Made by a program: the position numbers and the translations under genes | Part shown: positions 27,887-38,300 of the stretch, in pieces | How positions within the stretch are numbered: position 1 is the stretch's first letter | How the letters are laid out: every line of letters starts with the position of its first letter | Assembly: GCA_948144175.1 (NCBI GenBank) | Contig: CANXME010000875.1 | Span: 682,001-746,000 of the forward strand | Direction of reading: 5' to 3' | Source: Closterium sp. NIES-65 | Lineage: Eukaryota; Streptophyta; Zygnematophyceae; Desmidiales; Closteriaceae | DNA length: 64,000 bases | The notes under the pieces: model-generated | Database searches by the model: none | Seen by the model: the letters and a program-made list of their open reading frames with translations, nothing else | What the model was told of the DNA's origin: nothing

Positions 27887-30448
27887 TCTGTAGCGTGTCC
27901 ACCGCCGGTCCAGTCGCAGTCACAGCTACCGCCTGCCTCGCCACTTCCTCGTCCTTCTCCCTACACTGGTCCTACATGGCGGTCTCACAGAGCGTCGTCA
28001 GCCCGAGTCTCGTCCTGTGTCGCCTGTGTCCCGTCCTGAGTCACCTGTTCGTACTACTTCCACCAGTCGCCGTACTCCGCGTGAGCGTCCGCCACCAGTC
28101 CCTGGCACACACCGGATGTCACTGCGTCCCTCCACTGCTCTACAGCGTGTCCCTCTGCCGTCTCCTCCTGAGTCCTCTCTTCCTGCTCTTGCTCACCCGG
28201 AGTCTGACTCTCTTCGTATGGCCAGTCCTACTATCACGCGTCTCCTGGCCACTGCTGTCACTGACCCTTCGTTTGAGTCTGCTGCTGTGTCTGCCCTAGT
28301 TGCTGAGCTTGTCGACTTTGCTGCTCGCTCTCGTCTAGACTACGCTGCCAGTCTTGTCGCGGAGTCTGAGTCTGTCTGTCCTCCATCTGTCGGGGGTGAG
28401 TGTGCTCTTAGCACGGACGTCCTTGAGGATAGACAGGAGGATCTTGAGTGTCTTGCAGCCGCTGCGCCCCATCTCGTGTCCATGCTAGTTGCCCCTGAGG
28501 GAGACCCGGATGCACCATACATCCCGACTCCTCGTTCGTATGCTAAGGCGATCGAGGGTCCCTACTCCTCACAGTGGCAGTCAGCCATGGACGCAGAGAT
28601 GGCTTCCTGGAAGTCCACAGGCACCTACGTCGACGAGGTTCCCCCACCTGGGGCGAACATCGTCAGTGGCATGTGGATTTTCAGGGTGAAGCGGCCGCCG
28701 GGTTCTCCGCCTGTCTTCAAGGCTCGTTACATTGCTACAGGCTTCAGTCTGCGAGAGAGAGTAGACTTCTTTCAGACCTTCTCCCCCACCCCGAAGATGA
28801 CCACTCTTCGGGTACTACTGCACGTTGCTGCTCAGCGCGACTACGAGCTTCACTCTCTTGACTTCAGCACTGCTTTCTTGCAGGGCAGTCTGCACGAGGA
28901 GATGTGGCTGCGCCGTCCTCCTGGCTTCACTGGGTCGTTTCCTCCTGGTACCCAGTGGAGCCTCCGGCGGCCGGTCTACGGTCTCCGCCAGGCACCACGT
29001 GAGTGGCACAACACACTGAGGACTACTCTTGCGGCACTTGGGTTCTCTCCTTCTACTGCTGACCCGTCGCTGTTTCTGCGCACCGACACTTCGCTACCGC
29101 CGTTCTACATCCTCTTGTATGTCGATGACTTGGTCTTTGCCACAGCTGACACTGAGTCTTTCGCCCACGTGAAGTCGGAGCTGCAGAAGAGACACACGTG
29201 CACAGACCTAGGTGAACTGCGCAGCTACCTTGGCTTGTAGATCACCCAGGAAAGAGCACGCCGCACCATTACCCTGACTCAGTCACACATGGTGCAGCAG
29301 GTCCTTCAGCGCTTCGGCTTCATTTGGTCCTCAGCATAGGCCACTCCTCTGGCTATAGGTCACTCGCTCTCAGCTCTGCCTTCAGATGAGTCCGTAGAGT
29401 CGAGTGGTCCTTACCCAGAGCTAGTTGGTTGCCTCATGTACCTGATGACTTGCACTCGTCCTGACCTCGCGTACCCTCTTGGTCTTCTGGCCCGCTATAT
29501 GGCTCCTGGTCGTCTCCAAAAGGTGCACTGGGATGCTGCAAAGAGGGTATTGCGCTACTTGTGCAGTACATCAGGCATGGGGCTCGTGCTTGGAGGAGGG
29601 AGCTCAGTTGTTCTCACTGGGCACGCGGACGCTTCTTGGGTTGACGACCAGGCTACTCAACGGTCGTCACAGGGTTACACCTTAAGCCTTGGCTCTGGCT
29701 CAGTTTCGTAGCACTCTTCGCGTTCGTCTTCAGTTCTCAGCTCCAGTTGTGAGGCTGAGATCTACGCCATAGCCATGGCTGCACAGGTGTTACGCTGGTT
29801 CACCTACCTGCTGACCGACCTTGCAGAGAGGCCTAGTTCTCCTCCAATGCTGTACGTCAACAACAAGGCTGCCATTGCCTTGTGTGAGGAGCACAGACTG
29901 GAGCACAGAACGAAGCACATTTCTCTCCGTTACTTCCTTGCTCGTGAGCTGCAGCCGCGTGGTCAGCTTCATCTGCGCTACGTGGCCTCTCAGGCCAACA
30001 CCGCTGATATATTCACCAAGGCACTTCAGTCTGGTGATCATCAGCGCTTCTGTACTTTGTTGGGGCTGGTGCCCACTTTGCCTCACTTGTTGTAGGCTTG
30101 GCCTGTACTGTGATCTCTATATATACTCCTGTCTGTTTGCTCTGCTAGGCTGAGATCACCTTTGCTGTTTGTACTACTTATATATATTTCTGCATGTCAA
30201 CTGGCCATGTGGCCCTTTGCTTGTGCTCGGAATGTGTGGTGACGTTGTGATCCACCCTGAGCTTGCTTGCCTTTCTTGACTGGTCTTGTGACCCCTTGCT
30301 CTCCCCCAATTTGCCTATGGGGGTGTGTCAAATACTATATGTGTTTTTGTTGTGTAGGCTATAGTGGGTTAGCCTTTAGGGGGTACACAAAGCTAGGGTT
30401 TCATACTTGTACTCCAACTTTTCATAGTGCAATCACTTCTTCGTAACA
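27887..30448 (+). mobile_element. Ty1/copia LTR retrotransposon fossil, 3' part
   Basis: Only the 3' part of a plus-strand copia element is present. It starts in the connector ahead of the reverse transcriptase and runs through RT (WIFRVKRPPGS near 28.67 kb, YGLRQAPREW near 28.98 kb, the catalytic YVDD near 29.12 kb), the connection domain, RNase H (around 29.6-30.0 kb, including ADASW) and one LTR (30326-30448). Broken, with roughly four breaks in the coding part besides the missing 5' half. It is the same lineage as the minus-strand copy at 35-42 kb but visibly more diverged, so older. It joins forward satellite on the left and inverted satellite on the right. Confidence 0.93.
30326..30448 (+). 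repeat. Copia 3' LTR, 123 bp
   Basis: It begins TGTCAAATAC just after the purine-rich stretch ATGGGGGTG and ends CGTAACA. It shares the block GTGTAGGCTATAGTGGG with the solo LTR at 50.5 kb. It is followed directly by inverted satellite. Confidence 0.85.
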
Positions 30449-30533
30449 CATACCACTCCTTCTAAGCACCTTGTTTAATGTCTGTGCAAGAATGGATGAC
30501 AATCCAACACCATACCACAACGGATTCACGTTT
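30449..30533 (-). repeat. Partial satellite monomer in inverted orientation
   Basis: CATACCACTCCTTCTAAGCA and the bases after it are the reverse complement of the 178-bp monomer (GTATGG...TCATCC...AAGGTGCTTAGAAGG), running about 85 bp to ACGGATTCACG and then losing similarity. All other monomers in the window face the other way. Confidence 0.88.
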
Positions 30534-31223
30534 GTTACTATTGGTAATCGTGTTAGAATGTCGTCTGCCGGCCCTAAACCATTGTGGCAAAGCCTAAAAG
30601 TGCACAGTATATCTTTTACAAGTAATAATTCTGGACGGTCATTGTGTGTGTGACGTAAGAATCACCGATTAACTTACCCAAACCCCGTGGTATACCATTT
30701 GCAACTTAGAGTTTGATGAAATGCATTGTTGTATGTTTGAATAAAATTCAGTGATTTATGCGTTGGCAACCGTGATTGGCCGACGCATCTCAAACGATTC
30801 CCCCCGCAACACAGTCATCAGCCAAGAGGTACTTCAGCCATTGAGCGGCTGAGATCGAGCGGTAGATGGGTTTATGCTAGGGTGGCTACACGTACACTGT
30901 TCAATATAGCCTGATAGGGTTACATTACTCTCTCTAGTCTCGCAACCCACCCCAACCACCCTCGTGTCCCACCCACCTGCTTCCGTCACTCCCTGGACCA
31001 ACGCTTTGACGCTGCTCGTTGCCTTGACACACGCCTCTCCAGATCGGCCTTAGCGCGAAGCATAGTGGCTACTATGACAGATTTAGTTGAAGCGGCGGTT
31101 TTCGGAAACACATAACAGTGATAGACCGTCGATAATCCCATCGTGGGATTCAGTTGTAGAACCCTTTCGAAACCGGCTCAACCCTTCCGCGTGATTTGCA
31201 ACTTTGCTCCTCCTACAATTACC
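30534..31223. other. Spacer between satellite edge and the first host gene
   Basis: No coding frame, tRNA or repeat could be recognised in this 0.7-kb stretch. It may carry the promoter of the gene that follows. A pyrimidine-rich stretch TTACTCTCTCTAGTC near 30.93 kb and the sequence TTCAATATAGCC just before it are the only promoter-like features, and the case for them is weak. Confidence 0.4.
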
Positions 31224-32846
31224 ATGACACGTGCAACACGTAACCAAGCAATGCAGGAGGAACAGGCCGGCCGCCGCGTGACAAGGAGGACATCTAAACA
31301 AATCGATGGGAGTGTGGTGGCGGCGCTAAAAAAACTAATGCGTCCGTCGCTCGTGGCATTGGGCAGAAAAAAGCGGCGGCAAAAAAGGTTGCGCGCGGTC
31401 AATAGGAGGCCAGCAAGAAAGCGGAAGACAAGGGGCCTAAACCAACGCCACGCAAGCGTGTTTCTACAGTGAACAAAGATGCGGATGTTGCCTCTGCTGG
31501 AACCGAGCCCGGTCCGAGTAAAGACGGCTCCACTGGCGGCAACGAAGATCCGGGGCGAGGGAGCGCAAGTCTTGCACTCCCGTGGGCAGAGATGGAGGGA
31601 TCGGCGACGGAGGGAAATCACGGGGGCGATCCCCGCGCCGAGCATGCCGCAACCAAGGAGTCCGAGGCGGCAGCAACGCAACACCATCTGACGCTGCTCC
31701 AACCGACCGTGGTCCAAGTTTCGGCAGCCGTGCTGGATAAGGACAAGGTGGGGGAGCACGAGTCGGTGAGGCTGGTCGGTGGCTCTCCACCTTCTGGTGG
31801 ACGGGGGAGGCGTAGGCAGAGGAAGAGCGATGGGGAGGACGATTATGACACCGCCGTGCCCAGGGACCTCATTACGCAGGCGAAGAGGCGGCAGACGACA
31901 GGTAGTGCTGACGACACCGGTGGCGCGGCTGTTGGGACACCGCGAGGCGCCAAGGAAGCTAGTGGCAAGGCGGGCGGTCAAGCATTGCTCCAGAAGGGCC
32001 GACCCGCAGCAAGAAAAGCATCCGGCGGAAGGAGAGGCAAGAAAGAAGCGGCGGGAACAAAGCCGAAACGGGGCGATGAAGACCCCGGTGATGCGGAGGA
32101 GGAGGAGGAGGAGGAGGATGAGGAGGAGGAGGATGCGGAGGGAGAGGAGGATGACGCGGATGTTGGGGAGGATAAAAAAGATGAGAATGATGGCGGGGAG
32201 GACGAAGAGGAGGAGGAGGAGGAGAAGGAGGAGGAGGAGGAGGAGGAGGAGGAGGAGGAGGAGGAGGAGGAGGAGGAGGAGGAGGAGGATGAGGAGGAGG
32301 AGGAGGAGGAGGAGGAGGAGGAGGAGGAGGAGGAGGCGGAGGAGGAGGAGGAGGAGGAGGAGGAGGAGGAGGAGGAGGAGGAGGAGGAAGAGGAGGAGGA
32401 GGAGGAGGAGCAGGGTGACGACGAGGAGGAGGATGTGGAGGAGGAGAAGGAGGAGGAGGAGGAGGAGGAGGAGGAGGAGGAGGAGGATGTGGCGCCAGTG
32501 AAGGGACGGGGCGGGCGTGGCAGACGGGTGAGTGGTACAGGGAAGGAGGGGGGCCGGACTTGCCCTTCCCGAAAACGCGGGGCAGTTGACACTGCGCGCG
32601 GCGAAGCATCGGGCAAACTGAAGGCGCGTAAGGTGAAGGTCAAAAATGAAGGGGTTGGTAAAAAGCAAGGGAGCCAGGGAGCAAAAGAGGATGGAGGAGG
32701 AAAGGGTGGCCGCGCCAAAGGGGTTCCAGTGGGTACTAGCAAGAAAGAACCTGCCGGTAAACTGGGCAGCGTCCGCCAAAGCACCCTGCAGAAAGGTGGC
32801 AACGAGAAGGCGTAGGCTGCCCCAAAACCGAAGGGACAGCAGAAAG
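31224..32846 (+). CDS. Exon 1 of unrecognised gene: basic start and glutamate tract
   Basis: The start ATG sits in a good context (ATTACCATGA). The first ~35 codons are basic (MTRATRNQAM, RRVTRRTSK). The frame then shifts by one near an A7 run at about 31330. The second frame encodes a Lys/Ala-rich stretch, a Gly/Ser/Ala-rich region and then, at 32090-32490, an almost pure Glu tract with scattered Asp and Ala written as GAG/GAA repeats. A basic Lys/Gly/Arg-rich segment follows. Acidic-basic patchworks like this occur in nucleolar and chromatin-binding proteins, but that is inference from composition. In-frame TAG codons stand at 31403 and 32813; after the second, the same frame continues AAPKPKGQQK to a GTGAGC donor, which is why I extend the exon. 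Confidence 0.55.
32090..32490 (+). repeat. GAG/GGA trinucleotide microsatellite coding for poly-Glu
   Basis: About 400 bp of nearly uninterrupted (GAG)n with occasional GAT, GCG and AAG. In the gene's frame it gives an acidic tract; in the two other plus frames it gives poly-Arg and poly-Gly/Arg, and on the minus strand poly-Leu, poly-Pro and poly-Ser. Those other frames are artefacts of the repeat. Confidence 0.95.
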
Positions 32847-32943
32847 GTGAGCATTGTGTCCAATAAAACTGGCGTGACGTGTTGAACCATCTGCTAAACC
32901 GTGCCAAAAAACACCCTTTTTTCACATTGTTTCTCCCATGCAG

Positions 32944-32976
32944 GGAAGGAGAAGGTCGACGAATCTGCCAAGCAAG
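32944..32976 (+). CDS. Exon 2 of unrecognised gene (33 bp)
   Basis: Flanked by CATGCAG and GTAAAC. It joins exon 1 in phase 1 and reads GKEKVDESAKQ, continuing the Lys-rich composition of the end of exon 1. The short length makes this a moderate call, supported mainly by phase agreement on both sides. Confidence 0.55.
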
Positions 32977-33128
32977 GTAAACCCTCTTGTCTCAAACCAG
33001 TACAACCCTGAACCCGATCTAGATTCAAACCTTTCTGAATATGCATGCATGTCTGGCCCCGCCTTGAAACCGATCGACTCTATTTGTTTTTTCCGGCTCC
33101 CTCAACATCTCAGCCCCTCGCGTTACAG

Positions 33129-33793
33129 GCATCGGGCCGCCCGTAAGCGTGCAACGAATGCATCTAACGAAGGCTGCCGGAAGAGCGAGTGTTACACCGC
33201 TCTCCTTCGGAGCACCAAGGTACTACACGCCATGGGCCGGCCCGAGCAAAGTCGTTGCGACGACACCAGGCGCGCAAAGACAAGAGGAATCCGAATCCCC
33301 TCCACCCGCCCCCGTCACGCAGTCCCCACTCGCCTCACCCTCGTACCAATTTTGGCAATTCCACGCTTCTCCTGTCCGGGGCAGGGCGGTCTCCCCTCTC
33401 GCCGATCCTTCGTGCGGGCATCAGGCAGGCAGTTATGCCAATCCCTTCCCTGAGCTCCCCTTTTCCTGCCAGCGTGATAGTGTGAGGGCACACGGGACTG
33501 CTGCAGAAGACGTTGATCCCCTTGGCCAGAGGGGGGATTCTTCACACCCTTTTCCTCCGCTCATGGGTGCCCTAGGTGAAAGTGCGGAGCACGAGCACTT
33601 TGTTACACGGGAGGAGTTCCAGGCGCTGCGGTCTGAGATGTACGCCATGTTTGCACAGCTTGGCCTGCGTCGTGGAGTACCTGCCAGCTATGCCGGCGGG
33701 TCGGCAGCCCTGCCTATGGCTGGTACCCCGCCGCCGATGAGCGCCGTGGACAGGGCACGAGTGCTAGTGTTGCAGGAGACAAACCCATTCCCG
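33129..33793 (+). CDS. Exon 3 of unrecognised gene: Ser/Pro-rich middle
   Basis: It starts after GTTACAG in phase 1 and ends at CCCG|GTATGT in phase 0. It is open throughout, about 222 codons, rich in Ser, Pro, Ala and Gly with little predicted order, then a short charged stretch (EEFQALRSEMYAMFAQLGL) that could form a helix or coiled coil. Clean splice sites and a long open frame make it the best supported part of the N-terminal half. Confidence 0.7.
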
Positions 33794-33825
33794 GTATGTG
33801 GCGGGCCACATGGGGAGGGTTGGGG

Positions 33826-34690
33826 TTGACGTGGCAACAAGGGCGGGGTTGGGGCTGACGTGGCGGTTTCGAAGGGAACACGGGAGCGGCGCGTGACGAG
33901 GCGACGCGTAACAGGTGGGTGGGGGGTGACGTGGCATGGGGTGGGTGGGTGTGACGTGGCAAGTGGCGCGGGTTGTTGGTGGACGTGGCGGATGCGGGTT
34001 GGGTGTGACGTGGCAAAAGGTGAGGGTTTGGGATATGAGGTGGCGGTGTGAAAGGGTGCAAGGGAGTGCCGCATGACGGCGCGAGGCGTTTCAGGTGGGT
34101 GGGGGGTGACGTGGCTCTTTATGGGGGGTGTGACGTGGCAAGTAGGGCGGGTTGTTGGCGGATGCAAAAAGGTGTGACGTGGCAGAATGTGAGGGTTGGG
34201 GCTGACGTGGCGGTTTGGAATGGTACACGGGAGCGGCGCGTGACGAGGCGACGCGTGTCAAGTGGGTGGGGAGTGACGTGGCATGGGGTGGGAGGGTGTG
34301 ACGTGGCACGTGGGGCTGGTTGGTGGACGTGGCAGATGCAGGAGGGTGTGACGTGGCGCAAGGTGAGGGTGGGGGATGACGTGACAGATGCAGGTGGGAG
34401 TGACATGGCGGAAGGTGAGGGTTGGGGATGACGTGGCACCCTAAAAGGGTGCACGTGAGCGGCGCATGACAAAGCGAGGCGTCTCAGGTGGGTGGGGGGT
34501 GACGTGGCTCTTCGTGGGGGGTGTGACGTGGCAAGTAGGGCGGGTTGTTGGCGGATGCAAAAGGGTGTGACGTAGCAGAATGTGAGGGTTGGGGCTGACG
34601 TGGCGGTTTGGAATGGTACACGGGAGCGGCGCGTGACGAGGCGACGTGTGTCAGGTAGGTGGAGGGTGACGTGGCAAGTTCAAACAGTGT
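33826..34690 (+). repeat. Intronic minisatellite built on TGACGTGGC
   Basis: Between exons 3 and 4 the nonamer TGACGTGGC occurs about 17 times in 0.86 kb, with further one-base variants, separated by G-rich spacers such as GGTGGGTGGGG and GCGAGGCG. Larger units of ~130-400 bp also repeat (for example the phrase GAGCGGCGCGTGACGAGGCG at about 33.88, 34.23 and 34.63 kb). TGACGTGG is the hybrid C-box/G-box core bound by plant bZIP factors. Confidence 0.9.
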
Positions 34691-34782
34691 TGCTAGTCAC
34701 CATCCCATGGTCACGCGGCCACCCTCATAACTGCTGGTTTCGCTCTTCCATGTCGTGTTGTATACCTTACACCCCTGCGCAG

Positions 34783-34985
34783 AACAAAGCCTACTCAGTG
34801 TGCTCTCAGCTCATGTTTCTGAACCCGCCGGAGAAAATACAGTACTACCCTGCACCGGAGGAAGTGTTCGAAGCGTTCTCTGTCCACTTGTCGGCAGAAG
34901 GGCTCGAGGCAATGAAGCTGCTGTGGTTGCACAATGACAAGTCAACCATGGGAGTCTTCAACCACCAGCTGTCCTCAACAAGGTC
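34783..34985 (+). CDS. Exon 4 of unrecognised gene (left of the copia insertion)
   Basis: It begins after CCTGCGCAG in phase 0, matching exon 3, and reads as ordinary protein (LMFLNPPEKIQYYPAPEEVF, then FSVHLSAEGLEAMKLLWLHN). The exon runs directly into the AGGTC target duplication and the copia LTR, so its original right end lies beyond the insertion. No domain recognised. Confidence 0.65.
34981..34985. repeat. Target-site duplication AGGTC, left copy
   Basis: AGGTC precedes the left LTR and recurs at 42261-42265 after the right LTR, as expected for copia integrase. Confidence 0.95.
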
Positions 34986-35123
34986 TGTTGAGATTAGAGA
35001 GAGAGAGTGGTTGCACTATGAAATGAAACAAGTACAAGTACCAACCCTAATTGGGTTGTACCCCCAATGGGCTACCCCACTACAGCCTACATATATGCAT
35101 CAGCAATATATAAACATCTGACA
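34986..35123 (-). repeat. Copia 3' LTR, 138 bp
   Basis: It begins TGTTGAGATT and ends ACATCTGACA on the plus strand, and matches the LTR at 42123-42260 at 137 of 138 positions. Confidence 0.96.
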
Positions 35124-35328
35124 CACCCCTATAGGCAAAGTGGGGGAGAGCAAGGGGTCACAAGACCAGTCAAACAAAGCAAGCTCAGGGTGGATCTCAA
35201 GGATACCACACAAATTCCGAGCACAAGGTCAAGGCCACAAGGCCAGTTCACATGCAGCAGAGCATATATATATAACAGTGCTAAACAAGCAAGAGCAAGG
35301 ATATATATATGCAGCAGTACAGGCAAGG

Positions 35329-38300
35329 TCAAGAGGTAAGCAAGTGAGGCCCAGTGGGCACAAGGCCTAGCAGAGTGCAAAAGCGCTGATGGTCACGAGG
35401 CGGAAGTGCCTTGGTGAACACATTAGCAGTGTTGGCCTCAGTGGCCACGAAACGCAGGCGAAGCTGACCACGCTGCTGCAGCTCTCGAGCAAGGAAGTAG
35501 CGCAGAGCAATGTGCTTCGTCCTGTGCTCTAGTCTGTGCTCCTGACACAAGGCAATGGTTGCCTTGTTGTCGACGTACGGAACTGGAGGAGAACGAGGCC
35601 GCTCTCCAAGGACAGTCAGCAGGTAGGTGAGCCAGCGAAGCTCCTGGGCAGCCATGGCCGTGGCGTAGATCTCAGCCTCACAGCTGGAGCTGAGAACCGA
35701 AGAAGAGCGAGTAGAGCGCCAAGAGATAGAGCCAGAGCCAAGACTGAAGGTGTAACCCTGAGACGACCTCTGAGTAGCCTGGTCGTCAGCCCAAGAAGCG
35801 TCCGCGTGCCCAGTGAGCACAGGCCGCTCACGCCCTCCAAGCACTAGCCCCATGCCAGACGTACTGCACAAGTAGCGCAACACCCTCTTAGCTGCATCCA
35901 TGTGCTCCTTCCGGTGACGGCCGGGAGCAACATAGCGTGCTAAGATGCTGAGAGGGTATGCGAGGTCAGGTCGAGTGCAAGTCATCAGGTACATGAGGCA
36001 GCCCACAAGCTCTGGATACGGACCACTCGACTCTACGGACTCATCCAAAGGCAGAGCTGAGAGCGAGTGTCCCGTAGGCAGAGGAGTGGACTGAGGCGAG
36101 GAGTACGTGAAGCCGAAGCGCTGAAGGACCTGCTGCACCATGTGTGACTGAGTCAGGGTAATGGTGCGGCGTGCTCTGTCCCGGGTGATCCGCAAGCCAA
36201 GATAGCTTGTCAGTTCACCCAGGTCTGTGCACGTGTGTCTCTTCTGCAGCTCGGACTTCACGTGGGCGAGTGCGGCAGTGTCTGCAGTGGCAAAGACCAA
36301 GTCGTCGACGTACACGAGGATGTAGAACGGCGGCAGCGAGGTGTCGGTGCGCAGAAACAGCGACGGGTCAGCAGTAGAAGGAGCAAACCCAAGAGCCGCA
36401 AGTGTAGTCCTCAGTGTGTCATGCCACTCACGCGGCGCCTGGCGGAGACCGTAGACTGGTTGCCGGAGGCTCCACTGGGTACCAGGAGGGAACGACCCAG
36501 TGAAGGCAGGAGGGCGGCGCAGCCAGATCTCCTCGTGCAGGCGGCCCTGCAGGAAAGCAGTGCTGAAGTCAAGAGAGTGTAGCTCGTAGTCACGTTGAGC
36601 AGCGACGTGCAGTAGAACCCGAAGAGTGGTCATCTTCGGGGTCGGGGAGAAGGTCTGAAAGAAGTCAACTCCCTGTCGCTGACTGAAGCCATGAGCCACG
36701 TAGCGCGCCTTGAAGACAGGCGGAGAACCCGGCGGCCGCTTCACCCTGAAGATCCACATGCCACTGACAATGTTCGCCCCAGAAGGGGGAACAGCGTCAA
36801 CGTAGGTGCCTGTGGACTTCCAAGAAGCCATCTCTGCGTCCATGGCTGACTGCCACTGAGAGGAGTAGGGACCGGCCATCGCCTCTGCGTAAGAGCGTGG
36901 GGTCGGGATGTCTAGAGCATCCGGGTCTCCCTCAGGGGCAACAAGCATGGACACGAGATGGGGCAAAGCGGCGGCAAAGCACTGGAACTCCTCCTGCCTG
37001 TCCTCAAGGACGTCCGTGCCAAGAGCACAGTCACCCCCGACGGACGGAGGACAGGCAGACGCAGACGCAGCAGACGCAGACTCAGCGGACTCAGCAACAA
37101 GACTGGCAGCGTAGTCAAGACGACACGCAGCAGCAAAGTCGACCAGCTCAGCAACTAGGGAAGACGCAGCAGCGGACTCAAAGGAAGGGTCAGTGACAAC
37201 AGTAGCAAGAAGACGCGTGACAGTAGGACTGGCAGCACGGCGAGAGTCCGACTCCGGGTCGGCAAGTGTAGGAAGAGAAGACTGAGGAGGAAAAGGCAAA
37301 GGGGCACGCAGAGGAGCAGTGGACGGACGCAGAGACATCTGGTGTGTGCCAGGGACAGGAGGAGGACGCTGACGCAAACCGCGACCACTAGGGCGAGCAG
37401 CTCGGACTGGCGACGCAGGGCGGGACGCAGGCTCACGACGCTCAGCAAGACCTCCAGTAGGACCAGCGTAGGGAGAAGGAGAAGGCAGGGGAGAGGCGGG
37501 CTGTAACTGTGACTGTGACGGGACAGACTGCGGACACTCTACGGGAGGAGAAGGACCAGTGTTAGGCGGGAGACCAAGAACCTGCTGAAGGAGCGGAACG
37601 AAGTACGGCCGAGGCCGCGCAGCACCGCCAGAGACAGCAGGGACAGCACCAACACCTCCAAAGGCAGCACCAGCACCAGTAGCAGCTCCAACTCCAGCAC
37701 CACCAGCAGCTGCAGAAGTACCCTCAGTAGGACCGACAGTCGTAGTCTCAGCGCCAGCACCCGCAGCAGCTCCAGCTCCAGAGGCACCCCCGGGCCCGGC
37801 AGCTCCAGTACCCTCAGTACGAGCACCTCCGGGACCCGTGGTACCAGCTCCCTCGGCAGCAACAGTACCCCCAGCTCCAGCAGCTCGCCTCCAGCGCCGG
37901 GCAAACCACTCACGCAGCTCCAGAGGAGAGAGCGGCTCGCGGCGCGAAGAACGGTCTGGAGAACCACCAGGAACAGAAGCAGCAGGCGCAGCACTCCCAG
38001 ACGCAGTACCCCCAGGCTCAGCTTCCCCAGGCACAGCACCCCCAGGCTCAGCACCCACAGCCTCAGCACCCCGAGGCTCAGCACCCCCAGGCTCAGCACC
38101 CGCAGCAGCACCAGAGTCACCAGTGACCTCGACAGGCTCGACCGCGTCTACCTGAGACACACCTGAAGGGGCAGGACCCTGAGGGGGGAGGGGGTCTACT
38201 GGGGGGGGACCAGGGACCAGGAAGAGGGGCGGGGAGGGGAGGGACGGAGTGCGGTAGGGGAAGAGCCGGTAGAAGGGAACCGACTCGTCGAACGTGACGT

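Noticed and set aside
31178-32925. Long minus-strand frames rich in Leu, Pro or Ser opposite the Glu tract
   Set aside because: They are readings of the (GAG)n repeat on the other strand; no domain, start context or splice sites support them.
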